DNA of 64,000 nt, from the NCBI GenBank assembly GCA_036525185.1, contig DATDAW010000028.1, forward strand, positions 1 through 64,000, read 5' to 3'. Numbering within the stretch: the stretch's first letter is position 1; each line of letters opens with the position of its first letter. The stretch is from DATDAW01 sp036525185 (lineage in GTDB: Bacteria; Verrucomicrobiota; Verrucomicrobiia; Chthoniobacterales; DASVRZ01). Shown here piece by piece: positions 37,462 through 46,130 of the stretch. A program made the position numbers and the translations under genes. Below the pieces are notes generated by a model. It searched no databases. It had not been told where the DNA came from and saw only the letters and a list, made by a program, of their open reading frames with translations.

Positions 37462-38228
37462 CGCTCCTCGACCCCGACGAAATTTCCGCCCGTTTCAGCC
37501 CAGCCATAATCGGGCGCAAGATTCAGGTCTATCTGGAAACAGCGTCCACAAATGACGTCGCGATGAGGCTCGCGCGCGCCGGTGCATCTGAGGGCATTGT
37601 CATTTTCGCTGAATCGCAGACTGCAGGGCGCGGACGCTTGGGGCGCCGTTGGCAATCCGCCGCAGGCCGCGGTCTCTGGTTTTCCGTCCTGCTGCGTCCG
37701 AAATGGCCGGACTTTTCTCGCGTCGGTCTTGCCGCTGCAGTCGCAGTCGCACGCGGCGTTGATAGATTCCTTCCTGAGCCAGCCGGCATCAAATGGCCAA
37801 ACGATATCTATCTTCGCGGCGACCGAAAAACCGCAGGCATTCTCTGCGAATCCGGCAGCGGCTTTGTCGTTGTTGGTATCGGCCTTAACGTCAACCACTT
37901 ACTCGACGATTTCGCCGGTGAAGTCGCTCATCGTGCGACATCCTTGGCATTAGTGGCCGGCAGGCAATTCGATCGTGCCGGAGTTGCCGCCTCCGTTCTC
38001 GATGAATTCGACCGCATTTATGGTCGGCTCCCGCACGGTTTCCCGGAAATCGTAGCCGAATGCGAACGGCGAAGCGTTCTACTTGGCAAAACAGTCCGGA
38101 TCAACGGAATTTCCGGCACTGTGCTCGGCCTGGACCCCAACGGGGGGCTGCATCTCCGACAGGACAATGATCGGGAAGTCGTTGTCACCGCCGGTGAAAT
38201 CTCCATGCTGGAACTTGTCCCCCAATGA
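37458..38228 (+). CDS. birA: Biotin-[acetyl-CoA-carboxylase] ligase
   Basis: Attaches biotin to the carboxyl carrier protein. Domains: BPL catalytic core with ESQTAGRGRLGRRW (the adenylate-binding GRGRxGR loop) and IKWPNDIYLRGDRKTAGIL, then a C-terminal SH3-like BPL_C. The N-terminal DNA-binding domain of E. coli BirA is absent, so it is a monofunctional ligase of 256 residues that cannot act as the bio repressor. Start ATG overlaps the nadC stop. Confidence 0.94.
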   Translation: MTLLDPDEISARFSPAIIGRKIQVYLETASTNDVAMRLARAGASEGIVIFAESQTAGRGRLGRRWQSAAGRGLWFSVLLRPKWPDFSRVGLAAAVAVARGVDRFLPEPAGIKWPNDIYLRGDRKTAGILCESGSGFVVVGIGLNVNHLLDDFAGEVAHRATSLALVAGRQFDRAGVAASVLDEFDRIYGRLPHGFPEIVAECERRSVLLGKTVRINGISGTVLGLDPNGGLHLRQDNDREVVVTAGEISMLELVPQ

Positions 38229-38863
38229 ATTCAACCGTTGTCATCACTTGCGGACCAGCGTCCGAGCCGATTGATCGCGTCCGGCGGATCACCAATTTTT
38301 CTACCGGTGAACTGGGCGTCCTCCTGGCTGAAGCGTTCGCTCAAACCGGACGCCGTGTCATCTGCTGCAAAGGCGCTGGCGCCACCTGGCGCAGTCCACG
38401 GCCTCCCATTTCAATGCGCCGCTTTATTACGAACGACGACCTGCTATCGATTCTGCGCAATATTTCCCAAAGCGAAAACGTGAGCGCCATCTACCATGCT
38501 GCTGCCCTCGCTGATTTTCGCGTTGCTGAAATCACTAGCGACGCCGGCAATCCCCTTCCTGCGGGAAAAATTCCCAGCTCCATTCGCGAGTTGAACCTTA
38601 AGCTCGTCCCTGCTCCGAAAGTTATCTCCCACCTCCGCGATCTGTTTCCCACGGCAACTATCATAGCGTGGAAATACGAACTGGAAGGTTCACGCAACGA
38701 GGTTGTGGAAAAGGGTCTCCGGCAGATTGCAGAAAACCGCACCAATGCCTGCGTTCTCAACGGTGCCGCTTATGGGCCCGGTTTTGGCATCACCACTGCC
38801 AACGGCCATTTGATCCATTGCCCCGATAAATCCGCTCTCGTGCAAAATCTCATCAAAGCGTGA
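38225..38863 (+). CDS. Stand-alone CoaB-like (DNA/pantothenate metabolism flavoprotein) protein
   Basis: At 212 residues it resembles only the C-terminal half of bifunctional CoaBC, which ligates cysteine to 4'-phosphopantothenate. Seen: VVITCGPASEPIDRVRRITNFSTGELG (the ligase N-motif, normally with RxItNxSSGxMG), AAALADF, and NACVLNGAA in place of the common DxIVxN. The CoaC flavin decarboxylase half is missing. It may be the CoaB enzyme with CoaC elsewhere, or a repurposed paralogue. Coupled to birA by ATGA. Confidence 0.75.
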   Translation: MNSTVVITCGPASEPIDRVRRITNFSTGELGVLLAEAFAQTGRRVICCKGAGATWRSPRPPISMRRFITNDDLLSILRNISQSENVSAIYHAAALADFRVAEITSDAGNPLPAGKIPSSIRELNLKLVPAPKVISHLRDLFPTATIIAWKYELEGSRNEVVEKGLRQIAENRTNACVLNGAAYGPGFGITTANGHLIHCPDKSALVQNLIKA

Positions 38864-38911
38864 GCAAACGTAACAGGTCGCGAAACCATCTGTCGTTCTC
38901 ACCAGGCTGGG

Positions 38912-38938
38912 CTGTGGGAAATTATTTTATCCCAACAG
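38912..38938 (+). other. Terminator-like hairpin after the nadC operon
   Basis: CTGTGGGA pairs with TCCC-A-ACAG (8 pairs, one bulged A) around a 10-base AT loop. No T tract follows, so termination is unproven. The rest of 38864-39153 shows no gene. A small inverted repeat TTGGC-AGAC-GCCAA lies at about 39097-39110 before the next gene. Confidence 0.3.
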
Positions 38939-39153
38939 TTAGCCTCTGGCGGCCGTTCCTGGGCTGGCGACGGGTGTCCTATTCGTGGACAACTCATTGA
39001 GCATTATCGCGGCTGTACTAGCCATTCTGCTCGTCAAAAAAATTTCCGGGATGCAAACGGCAGCAGAAAATAATTCGTCCCTCTAAGTTTCGGTTTTGGC
39101 AGACGCCAACCGGCGTGACACCCGCCTTTTCCGTGCTTAAAGTCTTCACACGC

Positions 39154-39972
39154 ATGAAAAAAACACGCTGTCTGTTTTTCACAGCCGTATTCCTTTTGGG
39201 TCTTGTCTCCGCACCAGCCATGAATGCAGCGATTGTTGAAAAACCTCTCACTTACGAACACGATGGCGTAAAACTCATCGGTTTTCTTGCTTACGATGAT
39301 ACCAAAACGGCTGCTGGAAAACCACCGGGCGTACTTTTGATTCCCGAATGGTGGGGACTCAATGATTACGTAAAGTCACGCACCAAGCAGCTCGCGGAGT
39401 TAGGCTATGTTGCTTTCGCAGCTGATATGTATGGCGATGGTCAGACGACGACTGATGCCGGGAAGGCAGGGCAGCTGGCAGGCCAGTTTTATGGAAAACC
39501 ATTGATGCCGGAGCGCGCAAAAGCCGGGCTCGACGCTCTCCTCAAAACAGGGCTGGTTGATGAATCGAGGCTGGCAGCAATCGGTTTCTGCTTCGGCGGT
39601 TCGACCGTCCAAACGCTCGCATACGCCGGAGCGCCGGTGGTCGGGATCGTCAGTTTTCATGGCAGCCCTATGGCACCTCCTGCGGGTGTCGCGGGGAAGG
39701 TGAAAACGAGATTCCTTCTCCTAAATGGCGGCGCCGATCCACTCTCGACCCCTGCGGACAATGCGAAAGTGGAGAAGTCGCTCAAAGCTGCAAAAATCGA
39801 TTACCAGAGCGTCAGTTACCCTGGCGCGTTGCACGCCTTTACGAATCCTGGAGCGGACGAGCTCGCGGCAAAGAATGGTCTGGTTGGGAAAATCGGCTAC
39901 AACGACCCCGCTGCAAAGGCCTCGTGGGCGGCCATGCAGGCTTTTTTTGGAGAGATTTTTCGGAAGAATTAA
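39154..39972 (+). CDS. Dienelactone hydrolase-family protein, exported
   Basis: Alpha/beta hydrolase of 272 residues from ATG 39154, with a signal peptide (MKKTRCLFFTAVFLLGLVSA, about 1-25). The family triad is clear: Cys146 in GFCFGGS, Asp195 in GGADPLS, His227 in GALHAFTN. Dienelactone hydrolases open lactone rings in chloroaromatic breakdown, but most genomic members have unknown substrates, and secretion is unusual for the classical enzyme. It ends 15 bases before the PagL-like gene, possibly one transcript. Confidence 0.9.
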   Translation: MKKTRCLFFTAVFLLGLVSAPAMNAAIVEKPLTYEHDGVKLIGFLAYDDTKTAAGKPPGVLLIPEWWGLNDYVKSRTKQLAELGYVAFAADMYGDGQTTTDAGKAGQLAGQFYGKPLMPERAKAGLDALLKTGLVDESRLAAIGFCFGGSTVQTLAYAGAPVVGIVSFHGSPMAPPAGVAGKVKTRFLLLNGGADPLSTPADNAKVEKSLKAAKIDYQSVSYPGALHAFTNPGADELAAKNGLVGKIGYNDPAAKASWAAMQAFFGEIFRKN

Positions 39973-39987
39973 GGTCTAGTTCCGCGC

Positions 39988-40605
39988 GTGCTCCGAATCG
40001 CCCTCTCTTTTCTCGCGCTTGCTTGCTTCACTCGATTGTCACTTGGCGGGGCTGTTGAAACTCCGATTCAGGAAACGTTGCAATTGGCAGAGTCCAGACT
40101 GGACCAATCGGTGATTGAGCTGGCAGCCGCGTATCAGGTTAAAATCCTGTCACCAAATGCAACGCACGGCTACCGCGTGTTGAACGGGATGCTCACTTAC
40201 AAATCGCGCGGCGGCTTCCAACGAGATCTTTTCGGCGGAAAGTTCGCGGTTCGAAATACGATCTCTCTGCTGGCAGAGCCGTTTTTGGAGGGCAGTGAAT
40301 CGCATTATTTCGGAGTGGCATTCCGGCCGTCACTGGAATGGTGGCCGGTGAGCGAAAAATACTACCTCTTCTTCAGTCCCGGGGGCGGTTTTGGCGTCGT
40401 CGACAGTCGCGGTGTGGAAGGCGGTCAGGGTCAGGACCTTACGCTAAACATTCTCATGGATGCCGGAGTGGGATTCTTTCTGAATGAAAGCACTGCGTTA
40501 AAGTTCGGCATTCAATATCAACACCTCTCGAACGGCGGGATGACGGATCCAAATCCGGGATTGAATATGCTGGGACCCGAGATCGGAGTTTCCGTATTTT
40601 TCTAA
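39988..40605 (+). CDS. PagL-like lipid A 3-O-deacylase (acyloxyacyl hydrolase family)
   Basis: Small outer-membrane beta-barrel of 205 residues from GTG 39988. Signal peptide is about 1-21. The C-terminal active-site motif is intact: His179 and Ser181 in YQHLSNGGMTDPNPGLN, matching the PagL H-x-S-N pattern with the downstream Asn. The final strand ends in Phe, as needed for BAM insertion. The family removes the 3-linked acyl chain of lipid A in the outer leaflet. With KdtA in the same window, this supports an LPS-bearing envelope. Confidence 0.85.
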   Translation: MLRIALSFLALACFTRLSLGGAVETPIQETLQLAESRLDQSVIELAAAYQVKILSPNATHGYRVLNGMLTYKSRGGFQRDLFGGKFAVRNTISLLAEPFLEGSESHYFGVAFRPSLEWWPVSEKYYLFFSPGGGFGVVDSRGVEGGQGQDLTLNILMDAGVGFFLNESTALKFGIQYQHLSNGGMTDPNPGLNMLGPEIGVSVFF

Positions 40606-40616
40606 TTCTCTACTCC

Positions 40617-41156
40617 ATGGACCCGGACATCGTTTATTTCGATTTGGAAACGCAACGCACTGCCAACGACGCTGGCGGTTGGGATCGCAAACGCGACATG
40701 GGAATGTCCATCGGTGTCACCTACAGCACGCGACTTGGCGGATATCGGATTTACCAGGAAAAAGACGTTGAACAGCTCATCCGGCAACTCGTGCGCGCAG
40801 ACCTCGTCGTGGGATTCAACGTTATCAGTTTCGACTACGAAGTGCTGATGGGTTACACGATCTTGGATCTACCGGATCAATGCCGAACTCTGGATATGCT
40901 CGTGGATGTCGAAACCAAGTTAGGCCATCGAATCAAGCTCGACTCTCTGGCACAGGCATCCCTCGGTGTGGGAAAAACCGGCGACGGCCTCGAAGCGTTG
41001 CGTTGGTGGAAAGAGGGAAAACTTTACGAAATCGCCGAGTATTGCTGTTTCGACGTCAAAGTCACCAAACTCGTCCACGAATACGGTCTGAAAAACCGCC
41101 AAGTCCATTATACAGACAAGTTCAACCAGAAGAAGAGCGTGAAAGTGGATTGGTAG
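40617..41156 (+). CDS. RNase H-fold 3'-5' exonuclease-like protein
   Basis: A 179-residue protein with DEDD-type acidic residues: Asp9 and Glu11 in IVYFDLETQ, Asp in NVISFDYEVL, and Asp in EYCCFDVKVT near 145-150. This resembles the YprB/predicted RNase H-like 3'-5' exonuclease domain. No helicase or zinc domain is attached, unlike many YprB-like proteins, so it is a minimal stand-alone form. Substrate unknown. It converges with leuD across a hairpin-bearing 72-base gap. Confidence 0.8.
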   Translation: MDPDIVYFDLETQRTANDAGGWDRKRDMGMSIGVTYSTRLGGYRIYQEKDVEQLIRQLVRADLVVGFNVISFDYEVLMGYTILDLPDQCRTLDMLVDVETKLGHRIKLDSLAQASLGVGKTGDGLEALRWWKEGKLYEIAEYCCFDVKVTKLVHEYGLKNRQVHYTDKFNQKKSVKVDW

Positions 41157-41184
41157 GAAGAAGGCAGAAGGCGGAATTTTAGTT

Positions 41185-41219
41185 ACGCAGAAATCGCGGG
41201 TTCTCTACAGGTTCTGCGT
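41185..41219. terminator. Inverted repeat between convergent exonuclease and leuD genes
   Basis: ACGCAGAA at 41185-41192 pairs with TTCTGCGT at 41212-41219 around 19 bases. It uses the same GCAGAA words as the hairpin after the E2 gene at 55159. Position between two convergent stops suggests a bidirectional terminator or a dispersed repeat. Confidence 0.4.
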
Positions 41220-41228
41220 TCCGTGTTC

Positions 41229-41774
41229 TTATTTGGCTGATATCATGCCGCTCGTCCGGGCATAGTTGAACAAGCCGCCTGCGTCGATGACGGGACGGAC
41301 TTCTCCGAGAGGTTTCAGATGAACAACTTTATCGCCGACCGTGAGCGTGTCGGTGTCGAAATCCAATGTCGCGATTTCGCCGGTGGTAAGGATTTCGCAG
41401 AGGCGATCGGGGGTGTCGTACGGGTAGAGTTCACCGGTCGCCACGGCATTACGGAAGAAAATGCGAGCAAAACTACTAGCGATAACAGCTTCAACTCCCG
41501 CTGCGCCGAGAGCGATGGGCGCATGTTCACGGGAACTTCCACAGCCGAAATTTTTCCCTGCGATAATGATTTTGTATTCGGTTTTCAGTTCGCCGGGTTG
41601 GATGAACTTGGTTGGATACAGGTCGTCTGGCAAACCGACAAGCGCGTACGAACCGAGTTTGTCATATTCCTCAGGAATCGTCGGCACCAGTGTAAGATAT
41701 TGAGCCGGAATGATTTGATCGGTGTCGATATTGTCTTTGACGACGTAGATGGGGCTGGTGACCTGGTGTGGCAT
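41229..41774 (-). CDS. leuD: 3-isopropylmalate dehydratase small subunit
   Basis: Leucine synthesis: with LeuC isomerises 2- to 3-isopropylmalate. At 181 residues it is of the short, archaeal/clostridial-like type. Motifs: NIDTDQIIPAQYL and GKNFGCGSSREHAPIAL, the swivel-domain substrate loop. The ATG at 41774 lies 6 bases after the stop of a lipoprotein gene, which separates it from leuC; all three probably share a transcript. Confidence 0.93.
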   Translation of the reverse strand: MPHQVTSPIYVVKDNIDTDQIIPAQYLTLVPTIPEEYDKLGSYALVGLPDDLYPTKFIQPGELKTEYKIIIAGKNFGCGSSREHAPIALGAAGVEAVIASSFARIFFRNAVATGELYPYDTPDRLCEILTTGEIATLDFDTDTLTVGDKVVHLKPLGEVRPVIDAGGLFNYARTSGMISAK

Positions 41775-41779
41775 AAGGT

Positions 41780-42460
41780 TTAGGGCGTGACCGCTGGAGT
41801 AGGCGTAGGCGTCTGTTTGCTCTCCGGAGAAGGCGTGACCTCGGGTGCTGGCGTTGACTTGGGCGACGCCTCGGGGACCGGCGTCGGTTTCCCCTCCAGT
41901 TCGGTCAAGTTCGGCAAATCCGGCATGATTGGTAGATCCGGGAGCGCTTCGGAATTACTGGCACTGGTGGCGGCCGCGCGTGCCGCCTCTTCGGCATTGT
42001 ATTGAGAGACGACGGCGGGATTATTATCGAGATTAGACCTGCGCCGGCGTGACGTGGTGGTTGGGGAAGCCGCCGCAAGGGATTGCGCGGAGGCGATCCA
42101 TTCGGGTGTGGCAGGGAAAATATCGTCGGTAGCAACGTAACCTTCCATGCCTGAGTCCAGCTTGACCTTGCTGTAGCCGAAACTCCGTTTGACGAGACCG
42201 ATGAGCGTGCCGCGGCGGAGGCTTTGGTCAGGACCGCCACGTTGCTGCGGTCCAAGCCGGTAAATCGGTGTAAAATCCGCTTTCACAACGTAGTATGGCA
42301 ACCCATTTCGGTCATAACCGGCGACGGCCAGGTTGGGTTTGGATTCGGCAGCAGTCGCGGCCACGTCTTTTTTCTTGTCCTTGCCAAACCAACCACATCC
42401 AGCGACGGCGCAAGTCACGACAATGGCTGTAATGTTCCGGATTACCTTCTCGACGTCCAT
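41780..42460 (-). CDS. SH3-domain lipoprotein between leuC and leuD
   Basis: Predicted lipoprotein of 226 residues: signal helix, then lipobox AVAG-Cys22. A bacterial SH3-like domain (about 50-115; YYVVKADFTPIYRLG, GTLIGLVKR, SKVKLDSGMEGYVATDDIF) is followed by a disordered tail rich in Pro, Ser, Thr and Glu. SH3b domains often bind peptidoglycan peptides, so an envelope role is likely. Its place inside the leucine operon, 61 bases after leuC and 6 before leuD, is odd; no metabolic link is evident. Confidence 0.85.
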   Translation of the reverse strand: MDVEKVIRNITAIVVTCAVAGCGWFGKDKKKDVAATAAESKPNLAVAGYDRNGLPYYVVKADFTPIYRLGPQQRGGPDQSLRRGTLIGLVKRSFGYSKVKLDSGMEGYVATDDIFPATPEWIASAQSLAAASPTTTSRRRRSNLDNNPAVVSQYNAEEAARAAATSASNSEALPDLPIMPDLPNLTELEGKPTPVPEASPKSTPAPEVTPSPESKQTPTPTPAVTP

Positions 42461-42521
42461 CTGAAACTCCCCCGGTTGTTAAGAAATATGCCGGTTGATC
42501 TATTGGCGTTCGTTTTTGGAT

Positions 42522-43901
42522 TTACAAGAATTCGCGAGGGTCAGTGATATGGCCGGTGATTGCAGACGCTGCCACGGTGTATGGGCTTGCCAGGAAGACT
42601 TTGCTTTCCTTGCTCCCCATTCGGCCCGGGAAATTCCGGTTTGTGGCGCTGATGCAATTCATGGGTTTGTTCATGCGACCGAAAGTGTCAACCGGGCCGC
42701 CGAGACAGGCGGCGCAGGAAGCGTTTTCGGTCATGAGCACGCCGGCGCCGCTGAGGATATCCCAAACGGATTCGTTCTTGGAGCCGTTCTGCCAATACGT
42801 GGTTTTGAGTTCGTTGACCACATCGGGCGTCGCGGGAACGCCGAATGTATCAATCTTGACCGATTTGCCGCGCACGACTTCGGCGAATGCCAAAAAGTCA
42901 CTGGTCTTTCCGCCCGTGCAAGAGCCGATGTAAGCGCGGTGCAGCTCGATCTTGCCGAGGTTTTTCGCAAGTTCGCGCTGACCTGGATCGGGGTGCATGG
43001 CAACCGTCGGCTCAAGCTTGGAAAGGTCGAACGCCTTGTCGTAAATAAACTTCTGGTCGCTATCGAGTTCGACAGCTTCGTAGGTCTCCTTCGTGCCGTT
43101 ACGCTTGGTGCGCTCATCCACGTAGGCGAAGGTCTTTTCGTCAGCAGGGAAGATGCCGTTTTTGCCGCCAGCTTCGATGGCCATATTCGCAATAGTCATG
43201 CGATCGTCCATGTTCAAAGCGCTGGCACCGGGACCTTCCCATTGCATCGAGCGATAGGTAGCTCCGTCAAAACCGATGTCGCCGATCACGTGCAGGATAA
43301 CGTCCTTGGCCATCACGCCCGGCGGCAAGTCGCCTTCGAGATAAAAGCGCATGGATTCCGGCACTTTGATGAGCAATTTGCCCGTGCCAAGGATGAAGCC
43401 CGCGTCAGTGTTTCCAATGCCGGTGGCGAACTGACCGAAAGCACCCGCCATGCAGGTATGCGAGTCCGTGCCGAAGAGGATTTCACCTGGCCGCGTGTGG
43501 CCTTTTGCCGGAAGCGCGGTGTGGCAGACGCCGGCAAACTGCGATCCATACTGCCGTTTCAGCTGGCCTTTCGAGGGGTCAAACTTCCAATGGCCCTCCG
43601 GGTCATCGATAACATCGTAAAAATAGGGCAGACCCTGTTCACGGACGAAATCACGGAGAATATCGACGTTGCGATTCGAAAGGCTGTCGGCCGTGAAAAT
43701 ATAGTGGTCGGGAATAATGACGATTTTTTTCGGATCCCAGACTTTTGCGTCCTTTCCGAATTCGCGTTTGAAGACGCCGATGGTGCCTGGGCCGCACACA
43801 TCGTGTGTGAGAAGGATATCGACGTTTACCCAGACACTGTCGCCCGGGCCGACATGCGATTTTCCACTTGCCTTGGCCAGTATTTTCTCCGTGAGGGTCA
43901 T
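42522..43901 (-). CDS. leuC: 3-isopropylmalate dehydratase large subunit
   Basis: Aconitase-family iron-sulfur subunit, partner of LeuD. The start MTLTEKILAKASG at 43901 matches the family; an ATG eight codons upstream (43925) is an alternative. Motifs: FGTDSHTCMAGAFGQFATGIG, IGSCTGGKTSD and NASCAACLGG, whose Cys residues bind the [4Fe-4S] cluster. 459 residues, the usual short form. A long open frame on the opposite strand is its shadow. Confidence 0.95.
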   Translation of the reverse strand: MTLTEKILAKASGKSHVGPGDSVWVNVDILLTHDVCGPGTIGVFKREFGKDAKVWDPKKIVIIPDHYIFTADSLSNRNVDILRDFVREQGLPYFYDVIDDPEGHWKFDPSKGQLKRQYGSQFAGVCHTALPAKGHTRPGEILFGTDSHTCMAGAFGQFATGIGNTDAGFILGTGKLLIKVPESMRFYLEGDLPPGVMAKDVILHVIGDIGFDGATYRSMQWEGPGASALNMDDRMTIANMAIEAGGKNGIFPADEKTFAYVDERTKRNGTKETYEAVELDSDQKFIYDKAFDLSKLEPTVAMHPDPGQRELAKNLGKIELHRAYIGSCTGGKTSDFLAFAEVVRGKSVKIDTFGVPATPDVVNELKTTYWQNGSKNESVWDILSGAGVLMTENASCAACLGGPVDTFGRMNKPMNCISATNRNFPGRMGSKESKVFLASPYTVAASAITGHITDPREFL

Positions 43902-44090
43902 GATCTTTGGGCTGTCACGGTGCATCCGTAAACTTGGGAAATCAACTGCTTTCGACTACGAGCCAGTGTGGCGACCGGTGTCTGATCGCGTGAGAGCCTT
44001 CATGAGAAGATATGCTCCACGAGGCAGCCTGAATCGCCTGCTTTTCGTGCTTGAGCAGTCCATGGGCTTTCAGATTCACTGCTCAGTCAC

Positions 44091-44828
44091 ATGGAAAAGG
44101 AAACAACCAACTCGAAGGCGCAGTACAAACGCATTGTTCTGAAAGTCAGCGGGGAGGCTCTCCGCGAACTCGGGAGCAAGGATAACATTTCACCTCAGAT
44201 CGTCGCCGCCATTGCTACGCAAGTCAAAGCTGTGCGCGAAATGGGAGTCGAGGTCGCTATCGTCATTGGCGGCGGCAATATTTGGCGCGGCCTTCCAGCA
44301 AGCGGCCGCGGCATGGACCGCACAACGGCTGACTACATGGGCATGCTCGCAACCGTCATCAATGGAATGGCGCTGCAGAGCGGACTCGAACAAATGGGCG
44401 TTCCGACGCGCGTTCACACAGCCATCGAAATGAAAAACGTCGCCGAGCCGTTCATCTTGCGCAGAGCGGTGCGCCAAATGGAAAAAGGCGAAGTTGTCAT
44501 CTTTGTCGCCGGCACCGGCAACCCGTTTTTCTCTACCGACACCACGGCTGCGCTGCGTGCCAGTGAAATCAAGGCCGAGATCATTCTCAAGGCAACCAAA
44601 GTCGACGGCATCTATGACAAGGATCCGAAGAAACATTCCGACGCGGTCAAATATGAGACCGTCACCTATTCCGAGTGCCTCGCCAAACGTTTGCAGGTGA
44701 TGGATTCGACTGCGTTCAGCCTCTGTATGGACAACAAAGTGCCGATCATCGTTTTCGACATGACGCATCCGGAAAACATTCTGCGCGTCGTCGAGGGTGA
44801 AAAGATCGGTACTTTGGTGCATGGTTGA
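44091..44828 (+). CDS. pyrH: UMP kinase
   Basis: Phosphorylates UMP to UDP; hexameric amino-acid-kinase fold. 245 residues with the usual order of motifs: VLKVSGEAL at the phosphate loop, VIGGGNIWRG, TADYMGMLATVINGMAL, FVAGTGNPFFSTDTTAALRA, KATKVDGIYDKDPKK. The pyrH-frr order is common in bacteria (often tsf-pyrH-frr); here tsf is not next to it, as leuC diverges upstream. Bases 43926-44090 hold no gene. Confidence 0.97.
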   Translation: MEKETTNSKAQYKRIVLKVSGEALRELGSKDNISPQIVAAIATQVKAVREMGVEVAIVIGGGNIWRGLPASGRGMDRTTADYMGMLATVINGMALQSGLEQMGVPTRVHTAIEMKNVAEPFILRRAVRQMEKGEVVIFVAGTGNPFFSTDTTAALRASEIKAEIILKATKVDGIYDKDPKKHSDAVKYETVTYSECLAKRLQVMDSTAFSLCMDNKVPIIVFDMTHPENILRVVEGEKIGTLVHG

Positions 44829-44865
44829 TCACCATTCCCGTCGTCCAGGCGTGGAGACCACTGTT

Positions 44866-45426
44866 ATGACCTCCGAAGAAATCCTCTTTGAAACCGAAGC
44901 GGACATGGAAAAAAGCGTGGATTACATGATTCACGAGTTTGCCACCGTCCGGACCGGGAAAGCTTCGCCCACACTCGTCGAAAACATCGACGTCGAGGCT
45001 TACGGGTCGAACATGAAACTCAAGCAGCTCGCGCTGATAACGACGCCGGAACCACGTTTGCTGGTTATTCAGCCTTTTGATGCCAGCACCGTGAAAGACA
45101 TCGAACGCGGCATCAAAGAATCCAAAATTGGCATCAATCCAGCCGTCGACGGAAAGATTATTCGCCTTCCGATTCCAGAGCTCTCCGAGGAACGGCGCAA
45201 AGATCTCGTTAAAAGCATCAAACAAATGGCTGAAGAAGCCCGGGTCCGCGTGCGCGCTAACCGACGCGCGGGCATCGATGGGCTAAAAAAACTAAAAGCC
45301 GACGGCGAAATCACAGAAGATGAGCTGCGCGATCTTGAAAAGGAAGTTCAGAATTTGACCGATAAATTCGTCGCTTCCATCGACAAGCACGTCGCTTCCA
45401 AAGAAGCAGAGATCATGAGGGTGTGA
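44866..45426 (+). CDS. frr: Ribosome recycling factor
   Basis: Splits the post-termination ribosome with EF-G. The ATG at 44866 gives 187 residues and MTSEEILFETEADMEKSVDY, as in relatives; the frame reaches back into pyrH but without similarity. Seen: FATVRTGKASPTLVENIDVEAYG, GINPAVDGKIIRLPIPELSEERRKDL, and the helical RVRVRANRRAGIDGLKK. Ends in TGATG, so the next gene is translationally coupled. Confidence 0.96.
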   Translation: MTSEEILFETEADMEKSVDYMIHEFATVRTGKASPTLVENIDVEAYGSNMKLKQLALITTPEPRLLVIQPFDASTVKDIERGIKESKIGINPAVDGKIIRLPIPELSEERRKDLVKSIKQMAEEARVRVRANRRAGIDGLKKLKADGEITEDELRDLEKEVQNLTDKFVASIDKHVASKEAEIMRV

Positions 45427-45917
45427 TGAGAAAGGCCGTTGTCATCCTGCTGATTCTGTTGATCCCTTCGATTCTCAACGTCAGAGGCGAGATCGTCCGA
45501 TCAGCACCAGAATTTCGCTGGCAGGGCATCAATGGCGCTTCGCGGTCGCTAAGCTCACTCGGCAAACAACCGGTCGTTCTCATCGTCGCCCCATCTCCTC
45601 ATTCGCGCGTTTTTCGCAAACAATTGACCGAAATCGAGCGCCTGTACCGTCAGTATGCCGGACGCAGCGCTGTCTTTTGCGCGGCATTCACCCAACAACC
45701 GGGTGAAATAGAATCCGACATCCCATTCTTGTACGCTCTGGATCCCCAAGAGGTCGCAAGCAATTACGGCGTGGGCAGCCACAACTTCCTCATCGCCGTC
45801 ATCGGCCCGGACCGGAATCTGGACCTGCTGAGCTGGGAGCGCACCAACGGCAATCGTCTTCGCGATGTCATCGATAACGGCTACGTCATGCAGTCCGTCC
45901 GGCGGAGCCGACAATAA
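45426..45917 (+). CDS. Exported thioredoxin-fold-like small protein
   Basis: Protein of 163 residues from ATG 45426, whose A overlaps the frr stop. Signal peptide is about 1-21 (VVILLILLIPSILNVRG). The mature chain looks like the DUF4174/thioredoxin-like family: APEFRWQGINGASRSLSSLG resembles the peroxiredoxin opening, and FLIAVIGPDRNLDLLSWE the central strand. No CxxC pair exists, so a redox role is unlikely. Periplasmic, function unknown. Confidence 0.7.
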   Translation: MRKAVVILLILLIPSILNVRGEIVRSAPEFRWQGINGASRSLSSLGKQPVVLIVAPSPHSRVFRKQLTEIERLYRQYAGRSAVFCAAFTQQPGEIESDIPFLYALDPQEVASNYGVGSHNFLIAVIGPDRNLDLLSWERTNGNRLRDVIDNGYVMQSVRRSRQ

Positions 45918-46013
45918 GATCCCCTATCAGTCAGCGTAAGAAAAACACCCATCAAACGAATGCGAATCGACTCTTTCTGAGACTGGTAAATCACCACCCT
46001 GCGAAACAAACGG

Positions 46014-46029
46014 CGGCACGATTATTGCT
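46014..46029 (+). promoter_or_regulatory. Candidate sigma-54 promoter upstream of GT4 gene
   Basis: CGGCACGATTATTGCT matches the -24/-12 consensus TGGCACG-N4-TTGCW except the first base; GG and GC are exactly 10 bases apart. Expected transcript start is about 46040, some 90 bases before the GT4 ATG. Otherwise 45918-46130 holds no gene, only a pyrimidine-rich stretch (46060-46118). Confidence 0.55.
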
Positions 46030-46130
46030 AATTTGAACGCGAACGTAGCCGTAATATGCGAACTCTCCCTCTCTCCCTTGCATCTCCTTTTTCCTTTTCT
46101 TCCCTTCTTCCTTCTGGCTCACATCGACGA

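Noticed and set aside
42495..43931. 478-codon open frame opposite leuC
   Set aside because: Mirror of leuC codon bias in GC-rich DNA; no domain, while leuC is unmistakable.
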